64,000 nucleotides of DNA, taken from assembly GCA_024811115.1 (NCBI GenBank), contig JAKOGH010000971.1, positions 62,001 to 126,000 on the forward strand, in the 5' to 3' direction. A program made the translations under genes and the position numbers. Shown here in pieces: positions 24,501 to 35,829 of the stretch. The notes under the pieces were generated by a model. It had not been told where the DNA came from and searched no databases. It saw only the letters and a list, made by a program, of their open reading frames with translations. This stretch comes from Terana coerulea. Lineage: Eukaryota > Basidiomycota > Agaricomycetes > Polyporales > Phanerochaetaceae. Each line of letters begins with the position of its first letter. Within the stretch, counting starts at the first letter, position 1.

Positions 24501-25403
24501 CAAACACCGACAGCGTACTGCGGTATTTTTCTGGTACTTGAGTTGTCGTGCGAGTATTGGCTTTCTGCGCGAATTCCATTGCCGGGTTGACTTTAGCATT
24601 GATCCGTAGTGCTCGCGTAGCTATGGGGTTTATGTCTTCAGTCCAGGTTACCGCTGTAAGTTTCTTCTCTCCTGGTAGGTAGGAATATAGGATATCGCCT
24701 TCACTCCCGGTGTCATGAGGTCAACTGCTCGTAATTGAGCGAAATTAATCGTTAGTTCGTTGGCTGGTCGGTAAGATTTCAGGGTCTTCTGACGACAGTT
24801 TGTTAATTCTTCGATCGTCCTCGTCCGGGTAGTACTTCTACTGAGACTCGTTTTCCAAACTGGAGGCGTCCATCCTTGAGTTGATGGCCGGGTTTCTATC
24901 CTTTGAGCCAAGTGATGCAAGGGATGACTTCCTCTCTGCCTAAGTTTGTGACGAGGAAGTTTGTTCGAATGGTGCGGCCTCCGACCGTCATAGGTATTTC
25001 ACCTCGTGTGTGATGCGTCGCGGCGGTTTGGAGTGCCGTCGACGTTAAACACCGCAATGGTTCGCTCGAGTTTTACGGGACTTGAGCTTGAGTTTCTTCA
25101 CCATTTTCTCGGATATGAATGTTCCTCCTGCTCCGAGTCTAGAGGGCGGGTGTTTCGACGATTTCTCTCCTTTCAACGTTATAGGGATGCGCATAGACAT
25201 TGCATTCATTTCCGCTATAAGTACAGAGTAGGTGGAGATGCGGACAGGAGCTGACGTCGAGGCAGGCTCCTTTAGGAAAAAATCCTTTCCAAGCCCTTTG
25301 GCGAGGTTCTTGCGCTGCTTTTTGGAAAGCGAGCTGATGAGGTTCGCGGATGACCATTTCTCCGTCCTCGTCTTCTTCGTCAGAGTCCTCCGACTCCTCG
25401 TCG
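21600..25403 (-). pseudogene. retrotransposon Pol (protease, RT, RNase H, integrase, chromodomain), frame-broken
   Basis: Domains in order on the minus strand. Protease near 25150-25100: 'GAGGTFISEKMVKKL', with the active-site Asp only in another frame. Reverse transcriptase 24600-23900: '[20 protein letters not shown]', 'FTKLDLRAYDNNIRIKDGDQ', and the catalytic box YMDD at 23957-23968. RNase H about 23720-23420: 'PFLIES' then 'VAYPSKSF'. Integrase zinc region about 22870-22720: 'WPGMAAFVGQ'. The integrase core includes 'FLSDRGP' near 22450 and 'STAYHPQTDGETN' near 22360. The chromodomain starts near 21740: 'EMYEVEAILNHR'. Each domain is recognisable, but neighbouring pieces alternate among the three frames, so no complete polyprotein can be read. 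Confidence 0.82.
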
Positions 25404-26743
25404 CTAGAGTCGTCGTTCGTGACAACGGTGGCCCGACGCACCGTGGTGCGCGGCTTCGGCTTCTTTCCATCGTCTTGGTTGGAGGGTTTCTTCCCTTTTG
25501 GTTGGGCAATCTTTAGCGAGATGTCCCTTACCTCCACAGTTGTAGCATAGGCCCTTCTTTCTGGCCTCTTGCCTCTCCTCTTTAGTTCTAATCGCATCTA
25601 CGTCCATCGCGTTCTCATCCCTATCTTCGGATTTGTGCGATCGGTGACGCTTGTCATCTTCATCGTCGTCGTCTTCGATGAATTTAATCACCGAGTCGTA
25701 CCAGGGCTGATAGCGTGGTTGGTTTTACCGCTGAGCTGAGGCGGATTTGGTTCTTCATGTCGACGGGGATGCATTTCTTGAAGCTCCGGATGAGCTGGGC
25801 GTCGGTGTCGCTGCCTTTGAGCTGTAACGCGAGGTGTCTGAACTTGATCACTGTTTCCCTGACAGTGTCTTTCTTGTCTTGTTCGGATCTGTTTTTAAGG
25901 CGTTCGATTTTCCTTAAAGCGTTCGAGATATCGTCGCGTTGAACGAAGATCTTGTCGAAATCGTTCCAAAATTCGGCGAGAGTGCCGGGATATCCTTTAT
26001 CTCCGTATTCGTCGAGTTTCAGATCTGCCCAGGATTTGGCTGATCCTTTCGTCATATAGGAGAGGGCGAAGATGATTCTTTCCTTTGGGAGAGCGAAGTC
26101 GGTGGGGTATGCTTCAAAATAAAGGTGACAACCTCTTTTGAATTCCTTGACGCGTTTTTCTGAGCCGTCAAACTCATCTGGGGTCCTCAGTTTAGTTGCT
26201 TTCGAGGATTTCTTCGGGTTTGCTCCCGTCGAGGTTGAATTTGCCGTGATTGCAGCCTTGATTTCCTGTATCCCTTGATCTACATCCTTAAACTTCTGGG
26301 CCATCCTTGTTTCCATTGTCTGTGCCATTCCCTGTTTCTTCACTATTTCCGTTCGATATTTCCTGGCTTTCTGCTCCGGTGGGATCCCGAGTTAGAGTGT
26401 AGAATTCGATTTGTTTGTCTAGACACTCGAGGAAATGTTCGAATGTTACTTCAACTTGATTGATGAAGACGGTGAAGGGTTCGTCGGTTTGGTTGACGAT
26501 GAAATTGGGATTGACAGGATCTGGGGATTGGAATCGGATGTGGAGGATGAGATGGTTCGTGGGGTCTGGTGTTGGCCTCTGGTACACGGTTCGTAACCTT
26601 CGGTGGGTTGGATCGTTTTCTTGTCTGGTGTGTTTCGGTTCTTTGCAGGGGTTTTCGTCGCAGAATCGTAGGATTCCTGTGTCGGTTGCGAAGTTAACGT
26701 CTGTTCCTGATTTCAGGTGAAATCGGTGTGTACGAGCGTACAC
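25404..26743 (-). CDS. retrotransposon Gag (capsid plus zinc knuckle), frame-broken
   Basis: An N-terminal open stretch (26743-26288) overlaps a capsid stretch (26343-25684) containing 'PDEFDGSEKRVKEFKRG' and 'MTKGSAKSWADLKLDEYG...LAEFWNDFDKIF', typical of Retrotrans_gag. A third stretch (25691-25404) has an acidic/His-Arg segment and then the CCHC knuckle 'CYNCGGKGHLAKDCP' at 25506-25547, which binds nucleic acid. The three pieces lie in different frames but overlap at their ends. One-base changes would join them, so the ancestral product was a single Gag-like protein with the capsid before the knuckle. Confidence 0.8.
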
Positions 26744-26883
26744 ACAGTTCCGTTGGCGTCTGCCGTGGTGGTTCGGTGAGCCCTTGTCCTTGTTACAGGA
26801 CCAGGGTTGGAGTTTCGGGATAACTAGTTAAGTAGTCGGCCGTTCGGTGGGTTCTGGGTGACTTAGACTCCAAAGAGTCGGTC

Positions 26884-26903
26884 GGTTCGAAACTGCGATC
26901 TAA
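26884..26903 (-). promoter_or_regulatory. primer-binding-site position, primer unclear
   Basis: The 20 bp inside the 5' LTR should hold the minus-strand primer site. On the minus strand it reads TTAGATCGCAGTTTCGAACC and does not start with the TGG that pairs with a tRNA CCA end. The plus-strand GGTTCGAAACTGC looks like a tRNA T-arm, so priming from an internal tRNA fragment or self-priming are both possible. This is inference from position. Confidence 0.35.
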
Positions 26904-27305
26904 TGTTAAGACCAAAGGTCGTTCGCGCAATGAGCTGGGGGCTCAATGCGACTCTGAGGGCTATTACGGAGGTTTCCCTCTAGCACGCAGAGACTGACCA
27001 GAGATATCGATGTTAATAAACAAAGAGATTGCAGTTAAGGCTATGAGGCCTTGACTGGTCGATCTTTATACTACTGTACAAGAGGATGGCGTGGGAGAGC
27101 ATACTACATATCCGTACCAGTGTTGAGACTGGTAGATGAGTCTGGGCAGGGCGTAGGGTACGCTACGCTAGCTGAGTCATAGGGTATAGGGCGAGGCGAG
27201 TCAAGAGTCGCGAACCAGGGCACAGGGCGAGGTGAGTCACGAGTCGCGAACCGAGCCAGTATTGCTAATCGTTCGAAGATAAAAGAAATAATTCTGTCCG
27301 TAACA
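26904..27305 (-). repeat. 5' LTR (element sense)
   Basis: Plus-strand sequence runs from TGTTAAGACC to CCGTAACA. It is one base longer than the other LTR, and its outer edge abuts the AAGAG target duplication. Confidence 0.95.
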
Positions 27306-27310
27306 AAGAG
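27306..27310. repeat. target-site duplication AAGAG, right
   Basis: This is the second copy of the pair at 19382-19386. Confidence 0.92.
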
Positions 27311-27564
27311 TATCACATAGCCAGTGGATGTGTACGCGGCGAGCATTGGCATGGCCGCGAGACCAGCAGCTTGACGTGAAAGTAGTGTGGCGAAGGTGGC
27401 CTTTAGTAATGCTGACAATTGCTGAGCGAGACATCATTCGGCACGACGTCAGGGAGGACTGCGCAACATGAGAAATAATCACAGGCTCTTATGAAACAAA
27501 TTGTAGGCAGCGCGGCATATGGACGCTGAAGTAGATTCGGTCAGTGCGACAGGAACTAGGACAT
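27311..27564. other. 3' flank of copy B
   Basis: It resembles the 3' flank of copy C (30300-30548), including TAATGCTGACAATT.CTGAGCGA and CGGCACGACGTCAGGG. This shows that flanks were duplicated along with the genes. No gene. Confidence 0.5.
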
Positions 27565-29320
27565 TTAAGCTGCATCAACTCCGCGCTCCAGCGTATGCTG
27601 CTCCGGCTCTGCGTCCGACTGCTCCAACGCGGCCAGGAACCGCGGCACGAACGTGGCCTCCGGAGGCGCCGCAGAGAAACACTCCAGGATGTACGAGCCC
27701 GCGAGGCCCCTCCGATACACCGACTCCCGCATGTTGAGCATCAGGCGGCTCCCAAGCATCGAGGGCAGCGCAGCAGACCACCTGGACCCACGCGACGTCA
27801 GCTGGAGATCAGGGATCCGGCGGCGAGCACTCACGGGTTGACGACGTTGATGTACTGCGGCGCGCGCGCCCAGACGACGGTGCTCACCAGGAGCACGGCA
27901 AACACCCTGTGTATGGAAACCATTCACGCAGGTCCGCGGCACAGCAACGAAAAAAAAAAAACGGGGGCGTACGCGGCAAAATACATGAGACTGCAGATGG
28001 ACGGGTGAGCCGGGGCGTGTGAAGGGCATCGCACAGCGACGCGCACCTGTCCCGGGCGATCCTCGTCACGAGCGGCACGCGGGGCGAAGCCTGGCGCGGG
28101 CCCCATGCCTTGCGGGCGACGAAGACGAAGAGGACGGGCTCGAAGACCAGGCCGGGGATCCAGAAGAGCGAGGACAGATGCAGCAGGCTCTGATAGGCAC
28201 AGCCGGTGTCCGTAGCCAGAATCGGTATGTCTGAAGGCCGCGATGTGAGGCGCTGTCGTGACAAAGGCGGAAGCTGCCGCGGCACGCACTCTCGAGATGG
28301 CTCATCGTGACCGCCACCAGCACGGCCATGATACTAATCTCGACGGCGAAGAGCGCGAGCAGAAAGACGAGGAGCTTCCGTTCGCGGTCGTAAAGCGCAT
28401 AGATCTGCACAAAAGGGGTGAGGTGTGGTGTAGACCGCTAGCCACAGGATGGCCTTACGCGCAGCTGTAAAACCACTGTCGGAGAGCTCGTGTTGGCCTC
28501 TACCGAGACGCATTATCCATATGGTATAGTGGACTGAGCGTACCTTGAACGCAAAGCGTCGACAACGTAGTTCTGTGTCACGCCTCGTGAGTTGCAGGGG
28601 TGCACGCAAGGACAGTGCCACTGGCATTCTTACACTATACCGTCACACATGAGGTAGATGGCGCAGCTAAACTGGGAGTCAGCCATCGGACCCGCCTGCC
28701 CACTCGGGCGCTCACATCTAGCAGAAGGCGCACGGCAGTGAGCAGCGTGCAGGCGAGCGCATGCGACGGCGTGGAGCCCACTCACCAACGGGAGGGGGCC
28801 ACTACCCATGGGTAACGGGACTACGAGCAAGGCAAGACACGGCGTCAGCCCAGCAAGGGCCCACTGCGAACGCGGAGGGGCGTACTCGCGTCGAAGACAT
28901 AGTAACCAAACGGAAGAAACCTATTCTAAACGGGAATGTGAGACGGTATCGTGCAAGCGCGATGTCGTGTTCTGGCTCACGATGAGGTACAGCCAAAATC
29001 CAGCACGAGTCTTGTCTCGCCTCCATATGAAGTTGATCTAGTCGCACGCCGTCAGGGACTCTGATTTTTCCTCGTGTCCTGAGGAAGCCCGCACCTCGCG
29101 GTCAAGGTTGAGCACTGAAGAGAGCGGCTGAGCATGCGCAGCCGTCTGAAGCGATGTCCGCGCTTACTGTGATCATAGAACAGCAGGCCTATTGCAGCAC
29201 CTCGGGACCGTTTCCCGATATTGACTGGAAATAGGAGAGTCTGAGCACAGCGAGTGGGCAATAGTGCAGGAGACACTGACGTGCTTCGATGTACGACAGC
29301 GAAAGCCCGGCAGAGTTCAT
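27565..29320 (-). CDS. DUF6533-type seven-helix membrane protein, copy B
   Basis: Start at 29320 ('MNSAGLSLSYIEA'), then 'NIGKRSRGAAIGLLFYDH', 'LNLDRE', 'INFIWRRDKTRAGFWLYLI', 'NRFLPFGYYVFDA', 'CAIYLMCDGIV', 'RTTLSTLCVQ', 'IYALYDRERKLLVFLLALFA' (helix) and the large exon 'DIPILATDTGCAYQSLLHL...SSLFWIPGLVFEPVLFVFVA'. A tiny exon 'SLMYFAA' and 'VFAVLLVSTVVWARAPQYIN' follow, and the last exon 'WSAALPSMLGSRLMLNMRES...' stops at 27565. Exon layout and intron phases match copies A and D, and all junctions I followed stay in frame. The intron before the 'VFAVLL' exon carries a run of 12 A on the plus strand. Expected in a membrane, ligand and role unknown. Confidence 0.75.
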
Positions 29321-29774
29321 GCTACAAATTAGGGTTCAACGTCGCAACGGTGTGGTGACAGGGTGGGGGCGTGGTCACAAGCTGACACAAAGCGAGAGGG
29401 AGAACAAAAAAAGAGAGGGCGAGAGAGAGCCATGGTACCCGCCCTGCCCTGTTCAAGAGGCCCCATAGATGTTTCAACGGGCAAAATCAGTGCGATGAGC
29501 TGCGACCTGCCGTCAAGTGTTCGTCAAGATTGTTGCACATAGCAGACGAAAGCCGGGTGCAGCACTGGTCGGTCGGGCAGGCAGGCACAGTTCCGGATCC
29601 CTGATCAGGAGCAGAGAGCTCTGGCCAATGGCGCTCCTCTCGAACAGGGCGCGCAGTGATGGGGGACGACATGGTCGTGATAGCATCTGAGCCGCTGAGC
29701 CGCAGGTGATATCGTCGAGATTGACAGGCTGCTTCGGAGTCTTCGCCGTAGTTCAATGGGGTTCTGGGTCAATG
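29321..29774. other. promoter region of copy B
   Basis: It contains blocks also found upstream of copy C near 32565-32680, such as CTCTGGCCAATGG and CTTCGCCGTAGT, so the promoter was duplicated with the gene. No gene. Confidence 0.45.
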
Positions 29775-29944
29775 TATGTACTCACTGTAATCATTAGAAT
29801 AATAAGCCTGCTACAGCGCCTCGGGACCGTTTTCCGGCATCGACTGGAAACAAGTGGCTGAGCGTGAACACAACGAATGGGCAGTAATGAAACGAATCAC
29901 TTGCGTGCTTCGACGTAGGAGGGCGAAAGCCCAACAGAGCCCAT
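29775..29944 (-). pseudogene. DUF6533-type gene fragment (first two exons only)
   Basis: From 29944 the minus strand reads 'MGSVGLSPSYVEA', then a donor changed from GT to GC (GCAAGT), then exon 2 'VDAGKRSRGAVAGLLF' followed by an in-frame TAA TGA where the intact copies have 'YDH'. Nothing downstream resembles exon 3 or later before copy B's promoter. This is a fifth family member cut down to its 5' end, probably left by unequal crossing over. Confidence 0.75.
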
Positions 29945-30548
29945 GCTGTGCGGGATCTGCAGTGCGCAGGGGTGCGAGAGATGCAGGTGGTCATGAACTA
30001 AAGGAGAGAGCGACGATGCACGCGCTGTGCCGTTTAGGATCTTGGGGCTCCGCAGACACGTCAAGGCGAGAAACCAGTGCGGTGAAGGCGTTCGCAAAGG
30101 GTGGCGAACAGCGGAAAGGAATGCGGAGTGCAGGACTGGTGAGCGTTTAGTTAAGCGCATGTCGACGGCCGAGTGTTTACGGATCCCTGATCACGGTATT
30201 CTTCTCGAGAGCGGTGAAGAGTCCTGGGTAACGGCATAGCGGTGTGCGTGCCGTGATGTTAACCCATTGCCACGTTATCGAGTGCGCCAGGCGAGAGAAT
30301 ATCACGTAGCCAGCGACCGTTTCATGACGGACGACGACGTTTACCGAGAGCCCAGCAGCTCGACGTGATAGGCTTCAGTAATGCTGACAATTCCTGAGCG
30401 ACCCATCACTCGGCACGACGTCAGGGGGACCGCGCAGCAGGCAGAGTGGCATGAAAAGCATTCGCACGTTCTTGTGACACAAATCGCAGACCGCCCGGGG
30501 TACGGACGCTGAAGTAGACTCCGTCAGCACAACATAACACCGGGGCAT
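29945..30548. other. intergenic, 3' flank of copy C
   Basis: The stretch 30265-30545 is homologous to the A-B spacer (19340-19386 joined to 27306-27560). Here it is uninterrupted (GCGCCAGGCGAGAGAATATCAC), which gives the empty-site form of the retrotransposon target. No gene. Confidence 0.55.
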
Positions 30549-32309
30549 TCAAGTCCCATCCTCCCGGCTCTCCAGCTCGTGCAGCTCCGGCTCCGGCTCC
30601 GCGTCCTCCTGCCCCGCCGCGCCGCGGAACTGCGGGATGAACGACGCGTCCGGCGGCACCGCCGAGAAGCTCTCGACGATGTACGAGCCCGTGATCCCGC
30701 GCCGGTACACCGACTCGCGCATGTTGAGCATCAGGCGGCTGCCCAGGATCGACGGCAGCGCCGCCGACCACCTAGTAATCCAGCCGCGCGGCACATCGTC
30801 AGCGGATGCAGAATACGGGCGGTGGGGACAAGGGGGAGGGACGCACGGGTTGACGATGTTGATGTACTGCGGCGCGCGCGCCCAGATGATGGTGCTCACC
30901 AGGAGCACAGCGAACACCCTATACAAGCGAAACCGTTCATACGAGCGCGCGGTACAGCAGTGAAAAGGGCGCACCCAGCGAAATACATGAGGCTGCGAAG
31001 GATGGTCAACCGGGCAGCTTCATTGGTGTGTTGCAGATGCGCACCTGTCACGCGCGATCCTCGTCACGATCGGTATCCGCGGCGACAACGTGCGCGGGCC
31101 CCACGCCTTGCGGGCGACGAAGACGAAGAGGATGGGCTCGAAGACGAGCCCGGGGATCCAGAAGAGCGAGGAGAGGTGCAGCAGGCCCTGGTACGCGCAG
31201 CCCGTCGCGGCAGAGAGAATCGGGATATCTGGTGAAATTCGTTGTGAGGATCCATTCAATGCGCACTAGAAGCTAACGCGGCACGCACTCTCGAGGTGGC
31301 TCATCGTGACGGCCACCAGTATGGCCATGATGCTGATCTCGACGGCGCACAGCGCAAACAGAAAGATGAGGATACTCCTTTTGCGCTCGTAGAGTGCATA
31401 TATCTACACAAAATAGCTAAGCTGCGGTATCTGTCAGTCATTGAGAGCTCGACTTACGCGCAGCTGCAATATTACTGTTGGGGAGCTCGCGTTGGCCTCT
31501 GCTGAGACGTGCTATCCAGGTAGATTGGGCGCACCTTGAACGCACAGCGTCGACAAGGTAGTTCTGTGTCGTGCGTCGTGAGCTGAAGGGTTGCATGCAA
31601 GCACGATGCGAGATTCTTACACTATGCCGTCACACATGAGGTAGATGGCGCATCTAAAATCCCAATCAGCCACCGGACGCTGCGCATGCCTTCTCGGACG
31701 CTCACATCTGACAGCACGTGCGAAGCGGTGAGCGGCGTGCGGGCGCGTGCATGAAGTAACGCGGAAACGACTCACCAGCGAGCTAGTGCCACCAGCCGGG
31801 GTTATCGGAACTGCGGGAGAGCCAAGTGGTTAGCCCGGCAAAACGACGCTGCAAGGTCGGAGGGGCGTACTGGTGTCGAATATATAGTAGCCAAACGGAA
31901 GAAACCTGTTCTGGCGGGAGTGTCAGAACGCATCGCGCCAGCCGTATGCTGTTCGTCAGCTCACAATGAGGTACAGCCAAAACGCAGGGCGGGTCTTGTC
32001 TCCCGTCCATATGAAGAGGATCTAATTGAATGCCGTCAGCGACTGCTGCTGTTCCTCCGCTCGGGACGGTAGCACCTCGCGGTCAAGGTTGAGCACTAAG
32101 TAGCGCGGCTTAGTCTGCGTAACCGCCTAGATGAATGCCTATGCTTACTGTGGTCATAAAATAGCAAGCCTATTGCAGCACCCCGGGACCGTTTCCCGAC
32201 ATTGACTTGAAATAGACGAGTACCAAGTTTGAGCGCGGCGGGTGGGCACTCGTGAAATAGACCACTTACGTGCTTCCACGTAGGACAGCGAAAGCATGCC
32301 AGAGCTCAT
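30549..32309 (-). CDS. DUF6533-type seven-helix membrane protein, copy C
   Basis: Start at 32309 ('MSSGMLSLSYVEA'), then 'NVGKRSRGAAIGLLFYDH', 'LNLDRE', 'ILFIWTGDKTRPAFWLYLI', 'NRFLPFGYYIFDT', 'CAIYLMCDGIV', 'IYALYERKRSILIFLFALCA', the large exon 'DIPILSAATGCAYQGLLHL', 'VFAVLLVSTIIWARAPQYIN' and the last exon 'WSAALPSILGSRLMLNMRES'; stop at 30549. Closest to copy B. The junction before 'CAIYLMC' is suspect: the base after the TTTTAG acceptor is A, where copy B has C, and with the matching donor this makes a TGA codon. Other joins I followed are in frame. Either splicing differs here or this copy is losing function. Confidence 0.65.
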
Positions 32310-34695
32310 CCTAAGTATGTATGGTCTAGGGCCTTGGGAGTACGCTTGGGCGAAGATTGAAGGGCGGAGACGTGTTCATGAGCGGGGAGAGAGCAAGGGT
32401 GCCTGGGCTGCCCTGTTTAAGAGGCTCCGCGCGCGTGCCAAGGTGCGAAATCAGTGCGGTTCCGGGCTACGAACTACCGCCAGATGTTCGTCAAGATTGT
32501 TGAACATGGAGGCAAGGCACGCTGGGCGCAGAACTGTTGGGCATTCAGTCAGGCACATGTCCTGACGGATCCCTGAAAAGCTCTGGCCAATGGAGAACGG
32601 CGCGGCGTCATGGGCGTGATAGCAGCCGGGCAGATGAGCAGTCTGCTCTTCGCACCCTTCGCCGTAGTCAATGAGATTTTTTCCAGAAGGCGAGCACTGG
32701 CCGAGCGCGCGGCCCCGTCATCATTCTGCGCCACGAAGGGGCGATGAGCCAATCACGGCGTGCGAACGGGCCTCAAGAATTCAGCGACATACCGTCCTGC
32801 GTGAGCCAAACGAGCAGCATCGAGTAACACACAACAGCTTCCTGTTGGGCGGGGTAATAGGGCATCGTAGGTCTGCTGTTGAGCTACATCTTGGCTAATG
32901 TAAAGGCTCGATACTGTATGAGAGTGAGATATGATATTTGGATGGTTGCGCAAGGAGTGGCAGTCCAACGCCAAGCGCTTTGAGCGCCACGTGGTGTAGA
33001 CGCCTGTGTAAGCGCAGGTGGTTTGAAAATTGAAAGCTCGGTCGCTGCATCGAACTAAACCCATAACTTTTCCACTACCTTGTGACGCCGGTGCAATCTA
33101 TGCAAGCGCCTCGGGAGCGGTAAAATCGTCTTGTAACCGTCTTGCAATCGACCAAACCCACGCAAGACGTCAAATCGATACGGTGGACCGGGATGGTTTG
33201 TAAGCTTATTAGAATCAACTCGCAATCGGCACGTAAGCCTGTTGTAAGGCTCTTATAAGTACCACAAGCATTCCAATGCTTGCTACACGGGCAATTCTAG
33301 TAAGCCTGAACAACCATTCTGCTTCCTTGCATTACCCAGCATTTGTTTTCGTACAATTATCCTCAGTTGATCTCAGTGCTCATTTATGTGGTTATATTAT
33401 GAAACCATTTAATTTTGTTAACTGCAGTCTATGAATACATCTCGGGCTTCGCCCGTCGTACAAATGCCCTATGTGTAAGCTACCCGCAACTCCGAGATCG
33501 TATGCAAAAACCCTGAACGTTCAGGACACAAGAGCAAGTTCTGCAGTATTTGCAGTCAGGTGACGGAGGTACAGAACGAGGTCATAGACTCACTCAGGCT
33601 GTTGTCCTCAATAGCTCGAACCCCGTCTCCTCATGTATCGATCCCTGTCTATTGATGTGTTAGTACCCAGACAGCACATGGGACACGGATGCTTACATCT
33701 AATAACTATTCTAGGAGCACAAGGCAGAAGGCCAGATTGTGGACATATGCAGTCAGTAAGTATGGCTGTTGAACCTAGTGAATGACCAGGACTTACAAGT
33801 GAGCATGCAGAGTCGCACAGCTGCAGACACCTTATATGCAAGTCCGGCCGGCTGTTGAGTCAGCATGATCAAGACGGCGTTGACTGCGCACGCAGACTGG
33901 CCTGATATCCAAGACAGTGCTCCCGGGGCGTCGATGCGTCCCGTCCCGCCCTGACTCAGAAGTGTTACCCTATGCCACCATGACAGTCTCACCCTGCACA
34001 TTGTTGGACGCCGGCAATGACAAGCTCTGAGCATCTGACAACGTTTCAGCTGTACGTCGTGTCCTTGAAGTTGAAAGCGCAGTGCTTCAACGGCGTCATA
34101 AGCCGTCATGAGAGTCCACGCATCTCTCTACTGGCAGGAGGTGGGTGACTCGGAGGTCCGAGTTGGGGATATACCTAGGAAAGTAGGGAGCGTAGTGGTA
34201 AATTAAGTCACCTAGGGAAAGCATATTTACCACGTGTTCCATGTTCTTTGACGTGCCTTCGGTCGGGGTAGGCAAAGACTGTACTAGAACTTAGTGAGTT
34301 GATGACTCTCAGAGAGCGGTCTTCACCGGAATCATCACCAGCCGCCAGCGCAGGACGTGAGAAATGATTAAGATGGGTACTGCAAGAGTTTCAGCATGTT
34401 ATAGCAAAGGTACAAGCAGGTTGTGACTTGCCATAATTCTTTCACGGACGTTAGAAGTGGTAGAATCGGTACAAGCACTGAAAGCGGCGCAAGCGTCTTA
34501 CGAGTTGATCGGAAGCCAATCGGAAGCCCCTCCGAACACGGAAAGTCAGCGTCTAACTTGCAAATCGGTGTAATCGGTAAGCGGCGCCAGGATTCCTTTC
34601 GATGTGCGTGGGCATCTTGTTCCAGACTCACATCCTCACGATATCGCGACGCTACTGCAAGAGTCACCCAGCTAGGCAGGAAACTTTCGAAACCA
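32310..34695. other. 2.4-kb spacer without a supported gene
   Basis: The first 400 bp is the copy C promoter, homologous to the copy B promoter. The stretch 33085-33260 has several imperfect copies of a TTGTAAG / CTTGCAATCG motif ending in a TATAAG-like box (33252-33259), as a promoter might, but no gene follows that I can show. A minus-strand open stretch at 34109-33900 has an intron-like GTGAGA...TCAG and reads 'MTAYDAVEALRFQLQGHDVQ'; I do not recognise it. Confidence 0.4.
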
Positions 34696-35640
34696 TGACA
34701 GGCCTAAAGCTCTCTCTTCCTGGCGAGCTGTGGGGGCACATACTACACGACTTTTGCTATCCCAAGACAGACCTCGCGTCGTCCTCCTCCATGTCCTGCC
34801 TGTTTCTCCACATCGCTCTACCTGGACTATTCTCCTACAAATCGCTCTATTTCTTGCAAATTTAACATCCAAACGGAGCTCATGGTGATGCTGCACGCCC
34901 AGTCGACGCCAGACGCGCGGTCGCGCGGAGAGGCCTGAAGTCGCTGCCCAACTTGATGCCAGAAATGATCAGCACGGGTGTCTACTGCCCCAGCGATGCG
35001 TCGATCTTTTGAGCTTGTTTAGCGAACTCGGTCACCTCTGGCTGGCCAACCTGGGGGACTTCAATGACCTCCTCGTGCCCCTCATGTAGCCTCCCCCATA
35101 CCTGAAACCACACAAACTGGTCGTCAGGTGGGCCATCTCCTTGTTGAGCCAAGACATTGTGGACTCCTTGATATCGCTGCCGACATTGCCTGCGCTAAAG
35201 TCTCTCGTCCTCACGCCGACATGTGGGCAAGTTCCTTGAGGATACAAAGCCACGTCTCGAGCATCTGGAGTTGGACGTCTTCAGGCCACTTCGATCGGTA
35301 TGGGACATCCCCCACGTTAACTGTCTACTCACACTGTAACCGCCCGCATTGCCCAGACGTCTCTATGCCACGCTCCTGCTCGGCTCTGCGCTCCCTTACC
35401 ATCCGTGTCCTCTGGGGATCATGCCGAAACATCTCGCCCTGACGTCGGCGGCGGCATGCGCCTCACCACACGACACGTTCCCGGACACCCGGCATATCAA
35501 CGTTACCCCCGCATTCCGTATACCGATGCAATAATCCGTGTAATGAAACTCATGACTCGCCAATACCTGCTTGTGCCGCTTCGCATTCGCTTGCTGTTCA
35601 GTCCCACGGGAGGAGTTCTCTGCGCGCTGAAATGAGCTGA
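34696..35640 (+). pseudogene. decayed F-box-like gene
   Basis: The ATG at 34696 opens 'MTGLKLSLPGELWGHILHDF', a typical F-box start (LP-ELW-IL), then 'SMSCLFLHIALPGLFSYKSL' and an early stop at about 34865. Downstream, pieces such as 'LPNLMPE', 'LLSLFSELGHLWLANLGDFN' and 'LLVPLM' continue the leucine-rich pattern of the same family in changing frames with stops, up to about 35640. An intact relative would be about 400 residues. It lies between membrane-protein copies C and D and is unrelated to them. Confidence 0.55.
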
Positions 35641-35829
35641 ACAACGCCGGTGGGTCCTACAGGACCAATTGATGCGAGGCAAAGCTGATCTCCAGAGCTC
35701 CGGGATTGAAGCCATGCACCACCATACGAGGGAGACAAGTCGACAAACAATTAATAGAACCTTAAGTACTTGCTACAGATACAGCTTGAAATAGGTAATC
35801 GCGGTACAGTACGAAGGAGCGGATGAATT

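Larger units (their letters stand above)
19387..27305 (-). mobile_element. Ty3/gypsy LTR retrotransposon (chromovirus type), inserted between copies A and B
   Basis: A full-length element of 7919 bp, coding on the minus strand, with TG...CA LTRs of 401 and 402 bp. They differ at only a handful of positions (for example GTTGCGC versus GTTCGCGC, and GATCGCAG versus GATTGCAG). It is flanked by the 5-bp target duplication AAGAG (19382-19386 and 27306-27310). The domain order on the minus strand is capsid, zinc knuckle, protease, reverse transcriptase with a YMDD box, RNase H, integrase, chromodomain, then an extra open frame before the 3' LTR. The integrase-after-RNase H order plus the chromodomain place it among chromoviruses. 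The near-identical LTRs point to a recent insertion, yet gag and pol are split by many one-base frame changes. Confidence 0.92.

Noticed and set aside
26884..26900. tRNA gene suggested by GGTTCGAAAC
   Set aside because: No A box, acceptor stem or anticodon arm around it; it lies inside the retrotransposon at the primer-site position.
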